Shown here: piece by piece, positions 1 through 6,958 of the stretch | Layout of the letters: each line of letters begins with the position of its first letter | Numbering within the stretch: the stretch's first letter is position 1 | Assembly: GCA_009779295.1 (NCBI GenBank) | Contig: WREN01000019.1 | Span: 1 to 15,745, forward strand | Source: Oscillospiraceae bacterium | GTDB lineage: Bacteria > Bacillota > Clostridia > Oscillospirales > CAG-272 | Reading direction: 5' to 3' | DNA length: 15,745 nucleotides | Translations under genes and position numbers: made by a program | The notes under the pieces: generated by a model | Databases searched by the model: none | What the model saw: only the letters and a program-made list of their open reading frames with translations | What the model was told of the DNA's origin: nothing

Positions 1-275
1 CCGACGCAGGGTTTATTCTTAGCGAACGCCAAACCTTTCACAATTGAAATACCGATACGCACGCCTGTAAACGATCCCGGTCCCGATGAACACGCGAACA
101 AATCCACATCGCCGATATTCATTTTCGCGTTCAGCAACAGATTTTCGAGCATCGGGAGCATTGTTTCACTGTGCGTCAATTTGGTGTTCAAAGTGTACAA
201 TCCGATCAGCTTTCTGTCGTCGGTCAGCGCCGCAGAAGCCGTGACGGCAGTCGAATCTAACGCCAGTATTATCAT
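1..275 (-). CDS. tsaB: TsaB, tRNA t6A biosynthesis protein (partial, C-terminus beyond window)
   Basis: The minus-strand reading from an ATG at 275-273 gives 91 codons that run off the window edge. The N-terminus reads MIILALDSTAVTASAAL and is followed by the family signature SGPGSFTGVRIG, which is typical of the ASKHA-fold protein TsaB/YeaZ. TsaB is the scaffold partner of TsaD and works with TsaE to make N6-threonylcarbamoyladenosine at A37 of ANN-decoding tRNAs in the cytoplasm. Its start overlaps the tsaE stop as ATGA (272-275), so translation is probably coupled. The gene is missing its C-terminal half only because the window ends. The neighbour order tsaE-tsaB is the usual one in Bacillota, which supports the call. 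Confidence 0.93.
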   Translation of the reverse strand, partial: MIILALDSTAVTASAALTDDRKLIGLYTLNTKLTHSETMLPMLENLLLNAKMNIGDVDLFACSSGPGSFTGVRIGISIVKGLAFAKNKPCV

Positions 276-706
276 GCGGAAATCCTTTCTATCGTTATCA
301 GTCTTTCATCAATGTCGACTTTTTCAATCGTCACTTTATAATACGTTTCCGGCAAAGCGTATTCGATGTTCTCGCTCCACTCAACGACAATAATATCCGG
401 CGGCGCGAAATCGAAAAAGCCGATCGAATACAAATCGTCCTCGTTTGTAATCCGATACATATCGAAATGACAAATACGCTTGTTGTTATCCGAATAAATG
501 TTTAAAAATTTATACGTCGGGCTTTGAACATACGCGTTCGGGAGAATGCTTTCCGCGATTCCCTTCACAAACGCGGTTTTACCCGCGCCTAAATCGCCGT
601 ACAAAGCGATGAATTCGCCGTCCGCAATCGCGCTGCCGAATTGTTTACCGAGTTCGATGGTTTCATCGACGCTTTTTGTATTAAAACAATCCTGTGATAT
701 TTCCAT
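272..706 (-). CDS. tsaE: TsaE, ATPase of the tRNA t6A complex
   Basis: This is a P-loop ATPase of 144 residues when counted from the ATG at 706. It has Walker A GDLGAGKT (residues 37-44), the family QSPTY segment (61-65), HFDMYR (80-85) and VEWSE (108-112), in the order usual for TsaE/YjeE. It binds the TsaB-TsaD complex, and its ATP hydrolysis is needed for multiple rounds of t6A formation. The open frame reaches a TTG at 715 and an ATG at 712. I prefer the ATG at 706 because the protein then begins close to the usual family N-terminus, but no good Shine-Dalgarno site marks any of these starts. The start lies inside the end of fhs (overlap 26 to 35 bases), so expression probably depends on fhs translation. 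The stop overlaps the tsaB start. Confidence 0.95.
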   Translation of the reverse strand: MEISQDCFNTKSVDETIELGKQFGSAIADGEFIALYGDLGAGKTAFVKGIAESILPNAYVQSPTYKFLNIYSDNNKRICHFDMYRITNEDDLYSIGFFDFAPPDIIVVEWSENIEYALPETYYKVTIEKVDIDERLITIERISA

Positions 707-2354
707 TGTCATCAACGTCGATATTATACGCCGCAGGCAGTTTCGGCAATCCCGGCATAGTCATTATTGTACCTGTCAGCACGACGATAAATCCCGCGCC
801 CGCCGATAATTTTATATCGCGCACGTTCAAATCATAACCTGTCGGCAATCCGAGTTTCAACGGGTCGTCAGAAAGCGAATATTGCGTCTTAGCCATACAA
901 ACAGGAAATTTTTTGTATTTTTCGTTGAGCGATTCGATTTGCTTCAACGATGCCAAAGCGGTTGCGTCGTATTTCACACCGGATGCCCGATAGATTTGCG
1001 TAGCGATTGTTTCGATTTTTTCGGTGATTGACAAATCCGCGTCATATAAAAACTTGAAATTATTCTCTTTTTCACAGACCGCAACGACTTTCTGCGCGAG
1101 GTCAACGCCGCCCTCGCCGCCTTTCGCGAATACTTCCGATAACGCCATATCCACGTCCAAACTTGAACAAACGCCGCGAATAAAATCAATCTCTGCGTCT
1201 GTATCACTATCGAAACGATTCAAAGCCACGACAACAGGCAAGCCGAATTTTTTGAGATTCGCAATATGAGCCATTAAATTATCTGTACCCTTTTTCAACG
1301 CGTCGCGGTTTTCTTCTTTCAGATTCTCTTTGCTTACTCCGCCGTTGTATTTCAGCGCGCGCAAAGTTGCGACCAAAACCACCGCAGACGGTCTCAAACC
1401 CGCCATGCGGCATTTTATATCGAAAAATTTTTCCGCGCCCAGATCGGCTCCGAAGCCCGCTTCCGTCACCGCGTAATCCGCGAGCTTCAACGCCAGTTTT
1501 GTTGCCTTGATGGAGTTGCACCCGTGCGCGATGTTCGCGAACGGTCCGCCGTGAATCAACGCGGGCGTGTTCTCCGTCGTCTGCACTAAATTCGGCTTCA
1601 ACGCGTCCTTCAGCAAAGCCGCCATCGCGCCGTGCGCCTGCAAATCACGGCAGTATACCGGATCGTTGTTGTTTTTGTAAGCGACTAAAATATTTCCGAG
1701 ACGCTCTTTTAAATCTGCAATCGACGACGATAAGCACAGTATAGCCATGACTTCGCTCGCTACCGTTATCATGAAGTGATCCTCGCGCGGTATACCGTCC
1801 ACTTTTGACCCAAGTCCTACGATTATATTACGCAGCGCGCGGTCGTTCATATCCATTACACGTGTGAACAATATGCGCCGCTGGTCGATGCCTAACTCAT
1901 TTCCCTGCTGCAAATGGTTGTCGATTATAGCGCACAGCAAATTGTTCGCCGATGTTATCGCGTGAAAATCGCCCGTGAAATGCAGATTGATGTCCTCCAT
2001 CGGCAGCACCTGCGAATAACCGCCGCCGGCGGCTCCGCCTTTCATGCCGAACACAGGACCAAGCGACGGTTCGCGCAACGCGATTATCGATTTTTTGCCA
2101 ATTTTCGCCAATGCCTGTCCAAGACCGACCGTTGTTGTAGTCTTCCCTTCACCGGCGGGCGTAGGATTTATTGCCGTAACGAGAATCAATTTGCCGTCAG
2201 GCTTATATTCATTTCGTTTTATAAAACCGTCGGTTATTTTCGCTTTATACTTGCCGTATAATTCCAATTCATCATCTAAAATGCCCAGTTTCTGGGCAAT
2301 TTCGTTTATTGGTTTCATGTTTGCGCTCTGCGCGATTTCAATATCAGTTTTCAT
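681..2354 (-). CDS. fhs: Formate-tetrahydrofolate ligase (10-formyl-THF synthetase)
   Basis: This 557-residue protein has the full family length. It catalyses formate + THF + ATP to 10-formyl-THF + ADP + phosphate in the cytoplasm. It feeds purine synthesis and, in acetogens, the methyl branch of the Wood-Ljungdahl pathway. Visible motifs are the ATP-binding TPAGEGKT (residues 65-72), the FTHFS signature GMKGGAAGGGY (103-113), and the second signature VATLRALKYNGG in the middle. The C-terminus ends in GLF as is normal for the family, so the overlap with tsaE is not a read-through artefact. The ATG at 2354 lies one base after the rpiB stop, with only an A-rich weak ribosome site, which again suggests coupling. 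Other folate and corrinoid enzymes lie in the window (6953-8083, 13399-14175), but they are in separate transcripts. Confidence 0.98.
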   Translation of the reverse strand: MKTDIEIAQSANMKPINEIAQKLGILDDELELYGKYKAKITDGFIKRNEYKPDGKLILVTAINPTPAGEGKTTTTVGLGQALAKIGKKSIIALREPSLGPVFGMKGGAAGGGYSQVLPMEDINLHFTGDFHAITSANNLLCAIIDNHLQQGNELGIDQRRILFTRVMDMNDRALRNIIVGLGSKVDGIPREDHFMITVASEVMAILCLSSSIADLKERLGNILVAYKNNNDPVYCRDLQAHGAMAALLKDALKPNLVQTTENTPALIHGGPFANIAHGCNSIKATKLALKLADYAVTEAGFGADLGAEKFFDIKCRMAGLRPSAVVLVATLRALKYNGGVSKENLKEENRDALKKGTDNLMAHIANLKKFGLPVVVALNRFDSDTDAEIDFIRGVCSSLDVDMALSEVFAKGGEGGVDLAQKVVAVCEKENNFKFLYDADLSITEKIETIATQIYRASGVKYDATALASLKQIESLNEKYKKFPVCMAKTQYSLSDDPLKLGLPTGYDLNVRDIKLSAGAGFIVVLTGTIMTMPGLPKLPAAYNIDVDDNGNITGLF

Positions 2355-2355
2355 A

Positions 2356-2814
2356 TTATTTTTTATTTTCTAAATCCGCGATCAATTTCACACGGATTTC
2401 ATGCCTCCCGCCTTCAAATTCAGTTTTTAAAAATAATTCCGTTATATCCAAAGCAAGCCCGGTTCCGATTACGCGTCCGCCCATACAGAGAACATTGGCG
2501 TCGTTGTGCATACGCGTCATACGCGCGCTGAATGTATCAGAACAGCATGCAGCACGGATTCCCTTATGTTTGTTTGCCGCCATACTCATGCCTATACCTG
2601 TGCCGCATATCAATATGCCGCAGTCGGCTTGATTGTTTTGCAAGGCTTCGCAAACCATATGAGCGTAATCCGGATAGTTCACGGATTCCGTATTATATGA
2701 CCCGAAGTCAATATATTGAATATTGTTTGATGTTAAATATTTTATAATTTCCCTTTTTAAATCGTAACCGCCGTGGTCGCACCCTATCGCTATAACATTA
2801 AATAAATGCTTCAT
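2356..2814 (-). CDS. rpiB: Ribose 5-phosphate isomerase B (RpiB/LacAB family)
   Basis: This is a 152-residue RpiB-type sugar-phosphate isomerase, interconverting ribose 5-phosphate and ribulose 5-phosphate in the non-oxidative pentose phosphate pathway. The N-terminal GCDHGGYDLK (residues 11-20) forms the phosphate-binding region. CGTGIGMSMAANK starts at the catalytic Cys70, and HNDANVLCMGGR (103-114) includes the conserved His. The presence of Cys70 fits the standard Cys-type RpiB rather than the mycobacterial Glu type. Allose-6-phosphate isomerases are close relatives and cannot be excluded from sequence alone. The ATG at 2814 overlaps the upstream repressor stop as ATGA (2811-2814), so the two genes are translationally coupled and probably co-regulated. 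Confidence 0.95.
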   Translation of the reverse strand: MKHLFNVIAIGCDHGGYDLKREIIKYLTSNNIQYIDFGSYNTESVNYPDYAHMVCEALQNNQADCGILICGTGIGMSMAANKHKGIRAACCSDTFSARMTRMHNDANVLCMGGRVIGTGLALDITELFLKTEFEGGRHEIRVKLIADLENKK

Positions 2815-3197
2815 GATAATTTTTCCTTGATAATTTTTAAAATCTCATCTTTTTCTTCTTCGGTGATCCCTTTATCGTTTATCAAAGTCGCGACAAACTG
2901 CGAGGGTGAATCATCAAAAATTCTTGATATGAACGAGTGCATTTCATCTTGTACACATTCGTCTTTGGATATAGCCGCGGTATATCTGTATACGCCTGTA
3001 TTAGTATTTGCCTTTACCGCGCCTTTGCCTATAAGCCGAACGATCAATGTCCTTATTGTCGTATAGCTCCATTTTTTGGTTAAACTCAATTCCTTAACAA
3101 TATCTCCCAACGGGAATCCGTTTTCGGAATTACCATGCCATAATATTTTCATAATTTCCCATTCCGCTTCGGATATTTTGATTTTTCTTGCTTTCAT
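2811..3197 (-). CDS. BlaI/MecI/CopY-family winged-helix repressor
   Basis: This 128-residue protein opens with KISEAEWEIMKILW (residues 7-20), the first helix of the BlaI/MecI family. The recognition region W43-SYTTIRTLIVRL and the wing at about 60-72 follow, then a charged, helical C-terminal dimerisation part. Family members repress beta-lactamase, mec or copper genes by binding TACA/TGTA dyads, and many others control unrelated genes. The ATG at 3197 is preceded by AAAGGAGATG about eleven bases upstream. It is the first gene of the transcript that includes rpiB, fhs, tsaE and tsaB. No BlaR1/MecR1 sensor protease, beta-lactamase or copper gene lies in the window, so its signal and main target are unknown. 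It probably regulates its own operon through palindromes in the promoter. Confidence 0.9.
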   Translation of the reverse strand: MKARKIKISEAEWEIMKILWHGNSENGFPLGDIVKELSLTKKWSYTTIRTLIVRLIGKGAVKANTNTGVYRYTAAISKDECVQDEMHSFISRIFDDSPSQFVATLINDKGITEEEKDEILKIIKEKLS

Positions 3198-3245
3198 GTA
3201 ATCTACATCTCCTTTTTATATAATTTTGAGTTACATTAGTAATTA

Positions 3246-3261
3246 TAGTATACTACATGTA
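3246..3261. promoter_or_regulatory. Candidate operator for the BlaI-type repressor
   Basis: Two overlapping perfect palindromes, TAGTATACTA (3246-3255) and TACATGTA (3254-3261), sit on the -10 and spacer of the repressor promoter. TACA and TGTA are the half-site cores known for the BlaI/MecI/CopY family. However, the classic sites have a small gap between the halves and here there is none, so the match is imperfect. A further TACA lies at 3232-3235. Autoregulation is inferred from position and dyad symmetry only. Confidence 0.45.
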
Positions 3262-3275
3262 TAATTATCTGTCAA
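3247..3275 (-). promoter_or_regulatory. Sigma-70 promoter of the blaI-rpiB-fhs-tsaEB operon
   Basis: Reading the minus strand, TTGACA (plus 3270-3275) is followed by exactly 17 bases and then TATACT (plus 3247-3252). This is a near-consensus vegetative promoter about 50 bases upstream of the repressor ATG. It has overlapping palindromes in its spacer and -10. A TATAAT at plus 3242-3247 is 22 bases from the -35 and so less likely to be used. Confidence 0.75.
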
Positions 3276-3302
3276 GTAAAAAAATAATTTTTATTAAAAA
3301 TA

Positions 3303-3331
3303 TTTACATATTTTTAATTTCATGATATAAT
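3303..3331 (+). promoter_or_regulatory. Promoter of the amidohydrolase operon
   Basis: TTTACA (3303-3308), a 17-base spacer and TATAAT (3326-3331), with TG at 3323-3324 making an extended -10. The likely transcript start is near 3338, about 27 bases before the ATG at 3365. The ribosome site GTGAGG (3352-3357) lies seven bases before that ATG. The -35 faces away from the repressor promoter, with 27 bases between the two -35 boxes. Confidence 0.75.
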
Positions 3332-3364
3332 ATTGATAAATTTTATAATAAGTGAGGAAAAACT

Positions 3365-4261
3365 ATGTTTATTGATATCCATGCCCATGCCTACAGGAAA
3401 ACACCGCCGTTTGTATGTCCGTTCTGCACTGCGGAACAATTATTGGAAGTTTATGATAAAAAAGGAATCGATATAGGGGTTGTGCTTCCTATCGTGAGCC
3501 CTGAAATTTATTTCCCGCAAGCCAATGAAGATATATTGGATATGGCGGCGCAATATCCGGACAGATTAGTACCGTTCTGCAACATCGACCCGCGTCTGCT
3601 GACGAACAGCCCGAACGCCCCGCTCGATAAGGTTTTGCAGTATTATAAGGACCAGGGCTGCAAAGGATTGGGCGAAGTAATGCCGAATATGGAATTGATG
3701 AATCCTTTGGTGCAAAATTTATTCAGACACGCCGAAACGGTCGGTATGCCTGTAATTTATGACGGTTCCGATACGAAGACAGGAAATTTCGGATTATACG
3801 ACGATCCTGGATTGCCGCAGCTTGAACATACGTTACAATCTTTCCCGAATTTATTTATCTTAGGGCACGGACCTGTTTTCTGGTCGGAAATAGCTAAACT
3901 GGAAACCCCCGGTGAGCGCGCTTATTTCTTCAGTATTAAAGGCTACCAAACCGGAAGAGTGCCGAATCATCCGATAAAAGAAGAAGGCGTCGTGCCGAAA
4001 CTGTTGCGCCGTTATCCGAATTTGGGGTGTGATTTATCCGATTTCACCGCACACAACGCGATGATCCGCGATCCGGAATATACGTTTAAGTTTTTGGATG
4101 AATTCCAGGACAGAATCTATTTCGGTACCGATTATGTTTCGCCGACCATGCCTTCAACGCTGATCGACCAACTCAGAGAATGGCACAATATGGGCAAGAT
4201 CAGCGACACTGTTTTCAATAAAATTTCACATCAGAATGCGATAAAGTTATTAGGGTTGTAA
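3365..4261 (+). CDS. Amidohydrolase-family TIM-barrel protein, tandem copy 1
   Basis: This 298-residue cytosolic protein resembles the amidohydrolase_2/COG2159 metal-dependent hydrolases and decarboxylases. Candidate metal ligands are H6 and H8 (DIHAHA), E104 (KGLGEVMP), H168 (ILGHGPVFW) and D256 (YFGTD). The C-terminal NAIKLLGL is the usual ending of the family. The His normally found after the GLPV strand is replaced by Asp133 (GMPVIYDGS), and all three tandem copies share this. The substrate is unknown; family members include ACMSD, resorcylate decarboxylases and lactonases. It is the first gene of an operon with two close paralogues and a PHP protein, and the next gene starts one base after its stop. 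The N-terminal loop KTPPFVCPFC is one residue longer than in copies 2 and 3, so substrate preference may differ. Confidence 0.85.
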   Translation: MFIDIHAHAYRKTPPFVCPFCTAEQLLEVYDKKGIDIGVVLPIVSPEIYFPQANEDILDMAAQYPDRLVPFCNIDPRLLTNSPNAPLDKVLQYYKDQGCKGLGEVMPNMELMNPLVQNLFRHAETVGMPVIYDGSDTKTGNFGLYDDPGLPQLEHTLQSFPNLFILGHGPVFWSEIAKLETPGERAYFFSIKGYQTGRVPNHPIKEEGVVPKLLRRYPNLGCDLSDFTAHNAMIRDPEYTFKFLDEFQDRIYFGTDYVSPTMPSTLIDQLREWHNMGKISDTVFNKISHQNAIKLLGL

Positions 4262-4262
4262 A

Positions 4263-5156
4263 ATGTTTATCGATATTCACGCGCACGCTTACAGGAAACC
4301 GCCGTGCGGCTGGTCGTTCTGCAACGCTGAACAATTGATTGAAGTTTACGACAAAATGGGAATAGATATGGGTGCTGTGCTTCCGATTGTCAGCCCGGAA
4401 ATATATTTCCCGCAGACGAATGAGGATATTCTGGATATGGCCGCACAATACCCGGACAGGCTCATTCCGTTCTGCAACATCGACCCGCGTCTGCTGACGA
4501 ACAGTCCAAACGCGCCGCTCGATAAGGTTTTGCGGTATTACAAAGATCAAGGCTGCAAAGGTTTAGGCGAAGTAATGCCGAACATGGCATTGATGGATCC
4601 GTTGGTGCAGAATTTATTACGTCACGCCGAAACGGTCGGATTGCCTGTGATTTTTGACGGTTGCGTTCAATATCCCGGCGATTTCGGGTTGTATGACGAC
4701 TCCGGTTTGCCGCAGCTTGAACATACGCTTCAGACGTTTCCTGATTTGACGATTTTAGGTCACGGACCTGTCTTTTGGTCGGAATTGGGTAATCTGCAAA
4801 CAGTCGGCGAACGCGCTTCCTTTTTCAGTGTTAAAGGACATCAAATCCCTAACCGTTCAAAACACCGTATCAATGAAGAAGGCGTTGTACCTATATTAAT
4901 GCGACGCTATCCGAATCTGGGCTGCGATTTGTCCGACGGCAACGGATATAACGCAATGGTTCGCGACCCTGAGTACACGTTTAAATTTTTGGACGAGTTT
5001 CAGGACAGAATCTATTTCGGAACTGATATTCTCTCCCCGACGCACAATCTGCCGTTGATTGATCAATTACACGAATGGCACAATATGGGGAAAATAAACG
5101 ACACAATATTTAATAAAATTTCGCACCAAAACGCGATAAGATTGTTGAGGTTATAA
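4263..5156 (+). CDS. Amidohydrolase-family TIM-barrel protein, tandem copy 2
   Basis: This 297-residue paralogue of the genes on either side is alignable from end to end, with most residues identical by eye. It keeps the HAHA motif at the N-terminus, the KGLGEVMP Glu, the ILGHGPVFW His and the YFGTD Asp, and has Asp in GLPVIFDGC where the superfamily usually has His. Variation is concentrated in the loop after HAHAY (PPCGWSFCN), the segment after GLPV (CVQYPGDFG), the IPNRSKHRINEEG loop, and the loop after FGTD (ILSPTHNLP). These are positions that would line the active site at the C-terminal ends of barrel strands. The start is one base after the copy 1 stop and there is no strong ribosome site, so translation probably depends on copy 1. 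Confidence 0.85.
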   Translation: MFIDIHAHAYRKPPCGWSFCNAEQLIEVYDKMGIDMGAVLPIVSPEIYFPQTNEDILDMAAQYPDRLIPFCNIDPRLLTNSPNAPLDKVLRYYKDQGCKGLGEVMPNMALMDPLVQNLLRHAETVGLPVIFDGCVQYPGDFGLYDDSGLPQLEHTLQTFPDLTILGHGPVFWSELGNLQTVGERASFFSVKGHQIPNRSKHRINEEGVVPILMRRYPNLGCDLSDGNGYNAMVRDPEYTFKFLDEFQDRIYFGTDILSPTHNLPLIDQLHEWHNMGKINDTIFNKISHQNAIRLLRL

Positions 5157-5158
5157 TT

Positions 5159-6052
5159 ATGTTTATAGATATTCACGCTCACGCTTACAGAAAAGCACCG
5201 TACGGCTGGTCGATTTGCAACGCCGAACAATTACTTGCGTCATATGACAAAATGGGAATAGACATGGGCGCTATCCTTCCGATAGTAAGCCCGGAGATTT
5301 ATTTTCCGCAAACGAACGAGGATATTTTAGATATGGCTGAGCAATATCCGGAAAGATTGATACCGTTTTGCAATATTGACCCGCGTCTGCTGACGAACAG
5401 TCCCAACGCTCCGCTTGAAATGGTTTTGCAGTATTACAAAGACCAAGGTTGTAAAGGATTAGGCGAAGTCATGCCGAACATGGCGTTGATGAATCCACTC
5501 ATACAGAATTTATTTATGCACGCCGAAACGGTTGGACTGCCTGTCATTTACGACGGATCCGACCAATTGACCGGAGATTTCGGGTTGTATGACGATCCGG
5601 GTTTGCCGCAGCTTGAACATACGCTCCAAGCGTTTCCGAATCTGATCATATTAGGTCACGGACCGGTTTTCTGGTCGGAGATAGCAAAACTTGAATCGCC
5701 CGCCGAACGTTCGTATTTCTTCTCCATAAAAGGTCACCAAATCGGTTATTGTCCGGATCATCCCGTTAAAGAAGAGGGCGTCGTGTCGAAATTACTGCGC
5801 CGCTATCCGAATTTGGGGTGTGATTTATCGGACGGTACCGCTTATAACGCGATGGTTCGAGACCCTGAGTATACGTTTAAATTCATGGATGAATTTCAGG
5901 ACAGAATGTATTTCGGTACGGATATTCTCGGACCGTCAACGGAGAATCAAATGCTTTTGAAACTTTGCGAATGGCGCAACATGGGCAAAATCAACGAAAC
6001 GATATTCAGGAAAATCTCGCACGAAAACGCGGTTAAGTTGCTGAAGTTATGA
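5159..6052 (+). CDS. Amidohydrolase-family TIM-barrel protein, tandem copy 3
   Basis: This is the third 297-residue paralogue, with the same candidate ligands (HAHA, GLGEVMP, ILGHGPVFW, YFGTD) and the same Asp in GLPVIYDGS. It looks intermediate between the other two. Its N-terminal loop KAPYGWSICN is like copy 2, while the DQLTGDFGLYDDPG segment and the SEIAKLE stretch are like copy 1. Its post-GTD loop (ILGPSTENQM) is unique. It begins two bases after the copy 2 stop, and its own stop overlaps the next gene as ATGA (6049-6052). Intact frames and retained motifs in all three copies argue that each is functional rather than decaying. No signal peptide is present. Confidence 0.85.
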   Translation: MFIDIHAHAYRKAPYGWSICNAEQLLASYDKMGIDMGAILPIVSPEIYFPQTNEDILDMAEQYPERLIPFCNIDPRLLTNSPNAPLEMVLQYYKDQGCKGLGEVMPNMALMNPLIQNLFMHAETVGLPVIYDGSDQLTGDFGLYDDPGLPQLEHTLQAFPNLIILGHGPVFWSEIAKLESPAERSYFFSIKGHQIGYCPDHPVKEEGVVSKLLRRYPNLGCDLSDGTAYNAMVRDPEYTFKFMDEFQDRMYFGTDILGPSTENQMLLKLCEWRNMGKINETIFRKISHENAVKLLKL

Positions 6053-6942
6053 GTTGGTATAAAGCGAATCTGCATTGTCATATTCAAAATAAAGAGTTGT
6101 TCAAATCGCACGGATATAATATTGTCGCGTTTACGGATCGTAAACTTAATTATTACGATGAGTTTAACGACGATGAGTTTTTAGCGCTTCCAGGGCTTGA
6201 AGAAAAAAGAATGATTGATCCGGCAACGCGCAAAATATATCATTTCAATTGTTTCCCGAAACATCGGAACGTTAAAGAAGTTGAATTGCCGCCTGAGATT
6301 GAGTACAGTCTCGAAAACGCAAATAAAGTAATTAAATCATACGTTGACGCGGATTATCTGGTGATGTACAACCATCCGGTCGCTTCGTTCCACGAATCGT
6401 GGGAGGCTTTGGGACTTGAAGGTATTTTCGCGATGGAGATTTACACCAACGTCGTGGAAGTTATAAACCGCACGGGCTGGTCGGACATTTACTATGATAT
6501 GATGCTGCGCAACGGGCATAAACTCTGGGCGATTGCGGCTGATGACAGTCAAAGAGAAAATTCTTTTGATACACCGTACAATCATTATTTCGGCGGATTC
6601 GTGATGATTAACGCACCCGCGCTGAATCATGCGAATGTTATCTCCGCGCTCGAAAAGGGTGACTTTTATTCGTGCGTCGGTAAGAACGGTATCGCGCCGC
6701 AAATACATGATATGCACATTAAGGATAATATCTTCTACGCGGATTTCTCCCCGGTGAAAGCCGTTTATCTGAAAAATTCGTATTGGAAATGTCCGCATAA
6801 GTTGTCGTTTCATGACGATATTACGCATGTTGAGTTTGAGATCGAAAACACGTGGAAATATGTGCGGTTGGAGATAACGGATTCGAATGGGTATCGGGCG
6901 ATGGGGAATCCATATTATTTGCAAATGCAGGGGCGGTTATAA
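6049..6942 (+). CDS. Divergent PHP-domain protein (CehA-like metallohydrolase fold)
   Basis: This 297-residue protein opens with KANLHCHI, giving the H9-x-H11 metal motif of the PHP superfamily. Further family-like segments are IVAFTDR (25-31), LPGLE with E51, YNHP with H109, EIYTN with E130, and AIAADDSQ (161-168). These match the order seen in CehA/McbA-type PHP metallohydrolases. Two usual ligand positions look altered: TDH reads TDR (R31), and the Asp-Asp-x-His motif ends in Gln (Q168). The loop between HCH and the next strand is also about ten residues shorter than usual. The C-terminal portion (about 220-297) looks like a small beta domain. The gene overlaps the third amidohydrolase by ATGA and ends inside a terminator hairpin. 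It may be a phosphoesterase or hydrolase acting with the amidohydrolases, or a non-catalytic relative. Confidence 0.78.
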   Translation: MSWYKANLHCHIQNKELFKSHGYNIVAFTDRKLNYYDEFNDDEFLALPGLEEKRMIDPATRKIYHFNCFPKHRNVKEVELPPEIEYSLENANKVIKSYVDADYLVMYNHPVASFHESWEALGLEGIFAMEIYTNVVEVINRTGWSDIYYDMMLRNGHKLWAIAADDSQRENSFDTPYNHYFGGFVMINAPALNHANVISALEKGDFYSCVGKNGIAPQIHDMHIKDNIFYADFSPVKAVYLKNSYWKCPHKLSFHDDITHVEFEIENTWKYVRLEITDSNGYRAMGNPYYLQMQGRL

Positions 6943-6958
6943 ACCGCCCTTATTATTT
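6931..6958 (+). terminator. Rho-independent terminator between convergent operons
   Basis: GGGCGGTT (6931-6938) and AACCGCCC (6942-6949) form a perfect 8-bp GC-rich stem with a 3-base loop, followed by TTATTATTT. The stop codon of the PHP gene (TAA, 6940-6942) sits in the loop. The same hairpin lies just after the stop of the convergent URO-D gene (6953-6955). It may therefore also help stop the opposite transcript, but that side lacks a good T tract. Confidence 0.85.

Larger units (their letters stand above)
3365..6052 (+). repeat. Triple tandem gene duplication, about 0.9 kb unit
   Basis: Three head-to-tail amidohydrolase genes with spacings of one and two bases form a coding tandem repeat. 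Nucleotide similarity is patchy. A 23-base stretch is identical in all three at 3587-3609, 4482-4504 and 5378-5400 (encoding DPRLLTN), while third positions elsewhere differ freely. That pattern suggests an old duplication with local gene conversion or strong constraint. Alignment would be needed to tell which. Confidence 0.85.

Noticed and set aside
6337..6924. 195-codon minus-strand open frame
   Set aside because: Shadow of the PHP gene; rich in Arg, Ile and His without domain pattern, and no ribosome site or promoter was seen.
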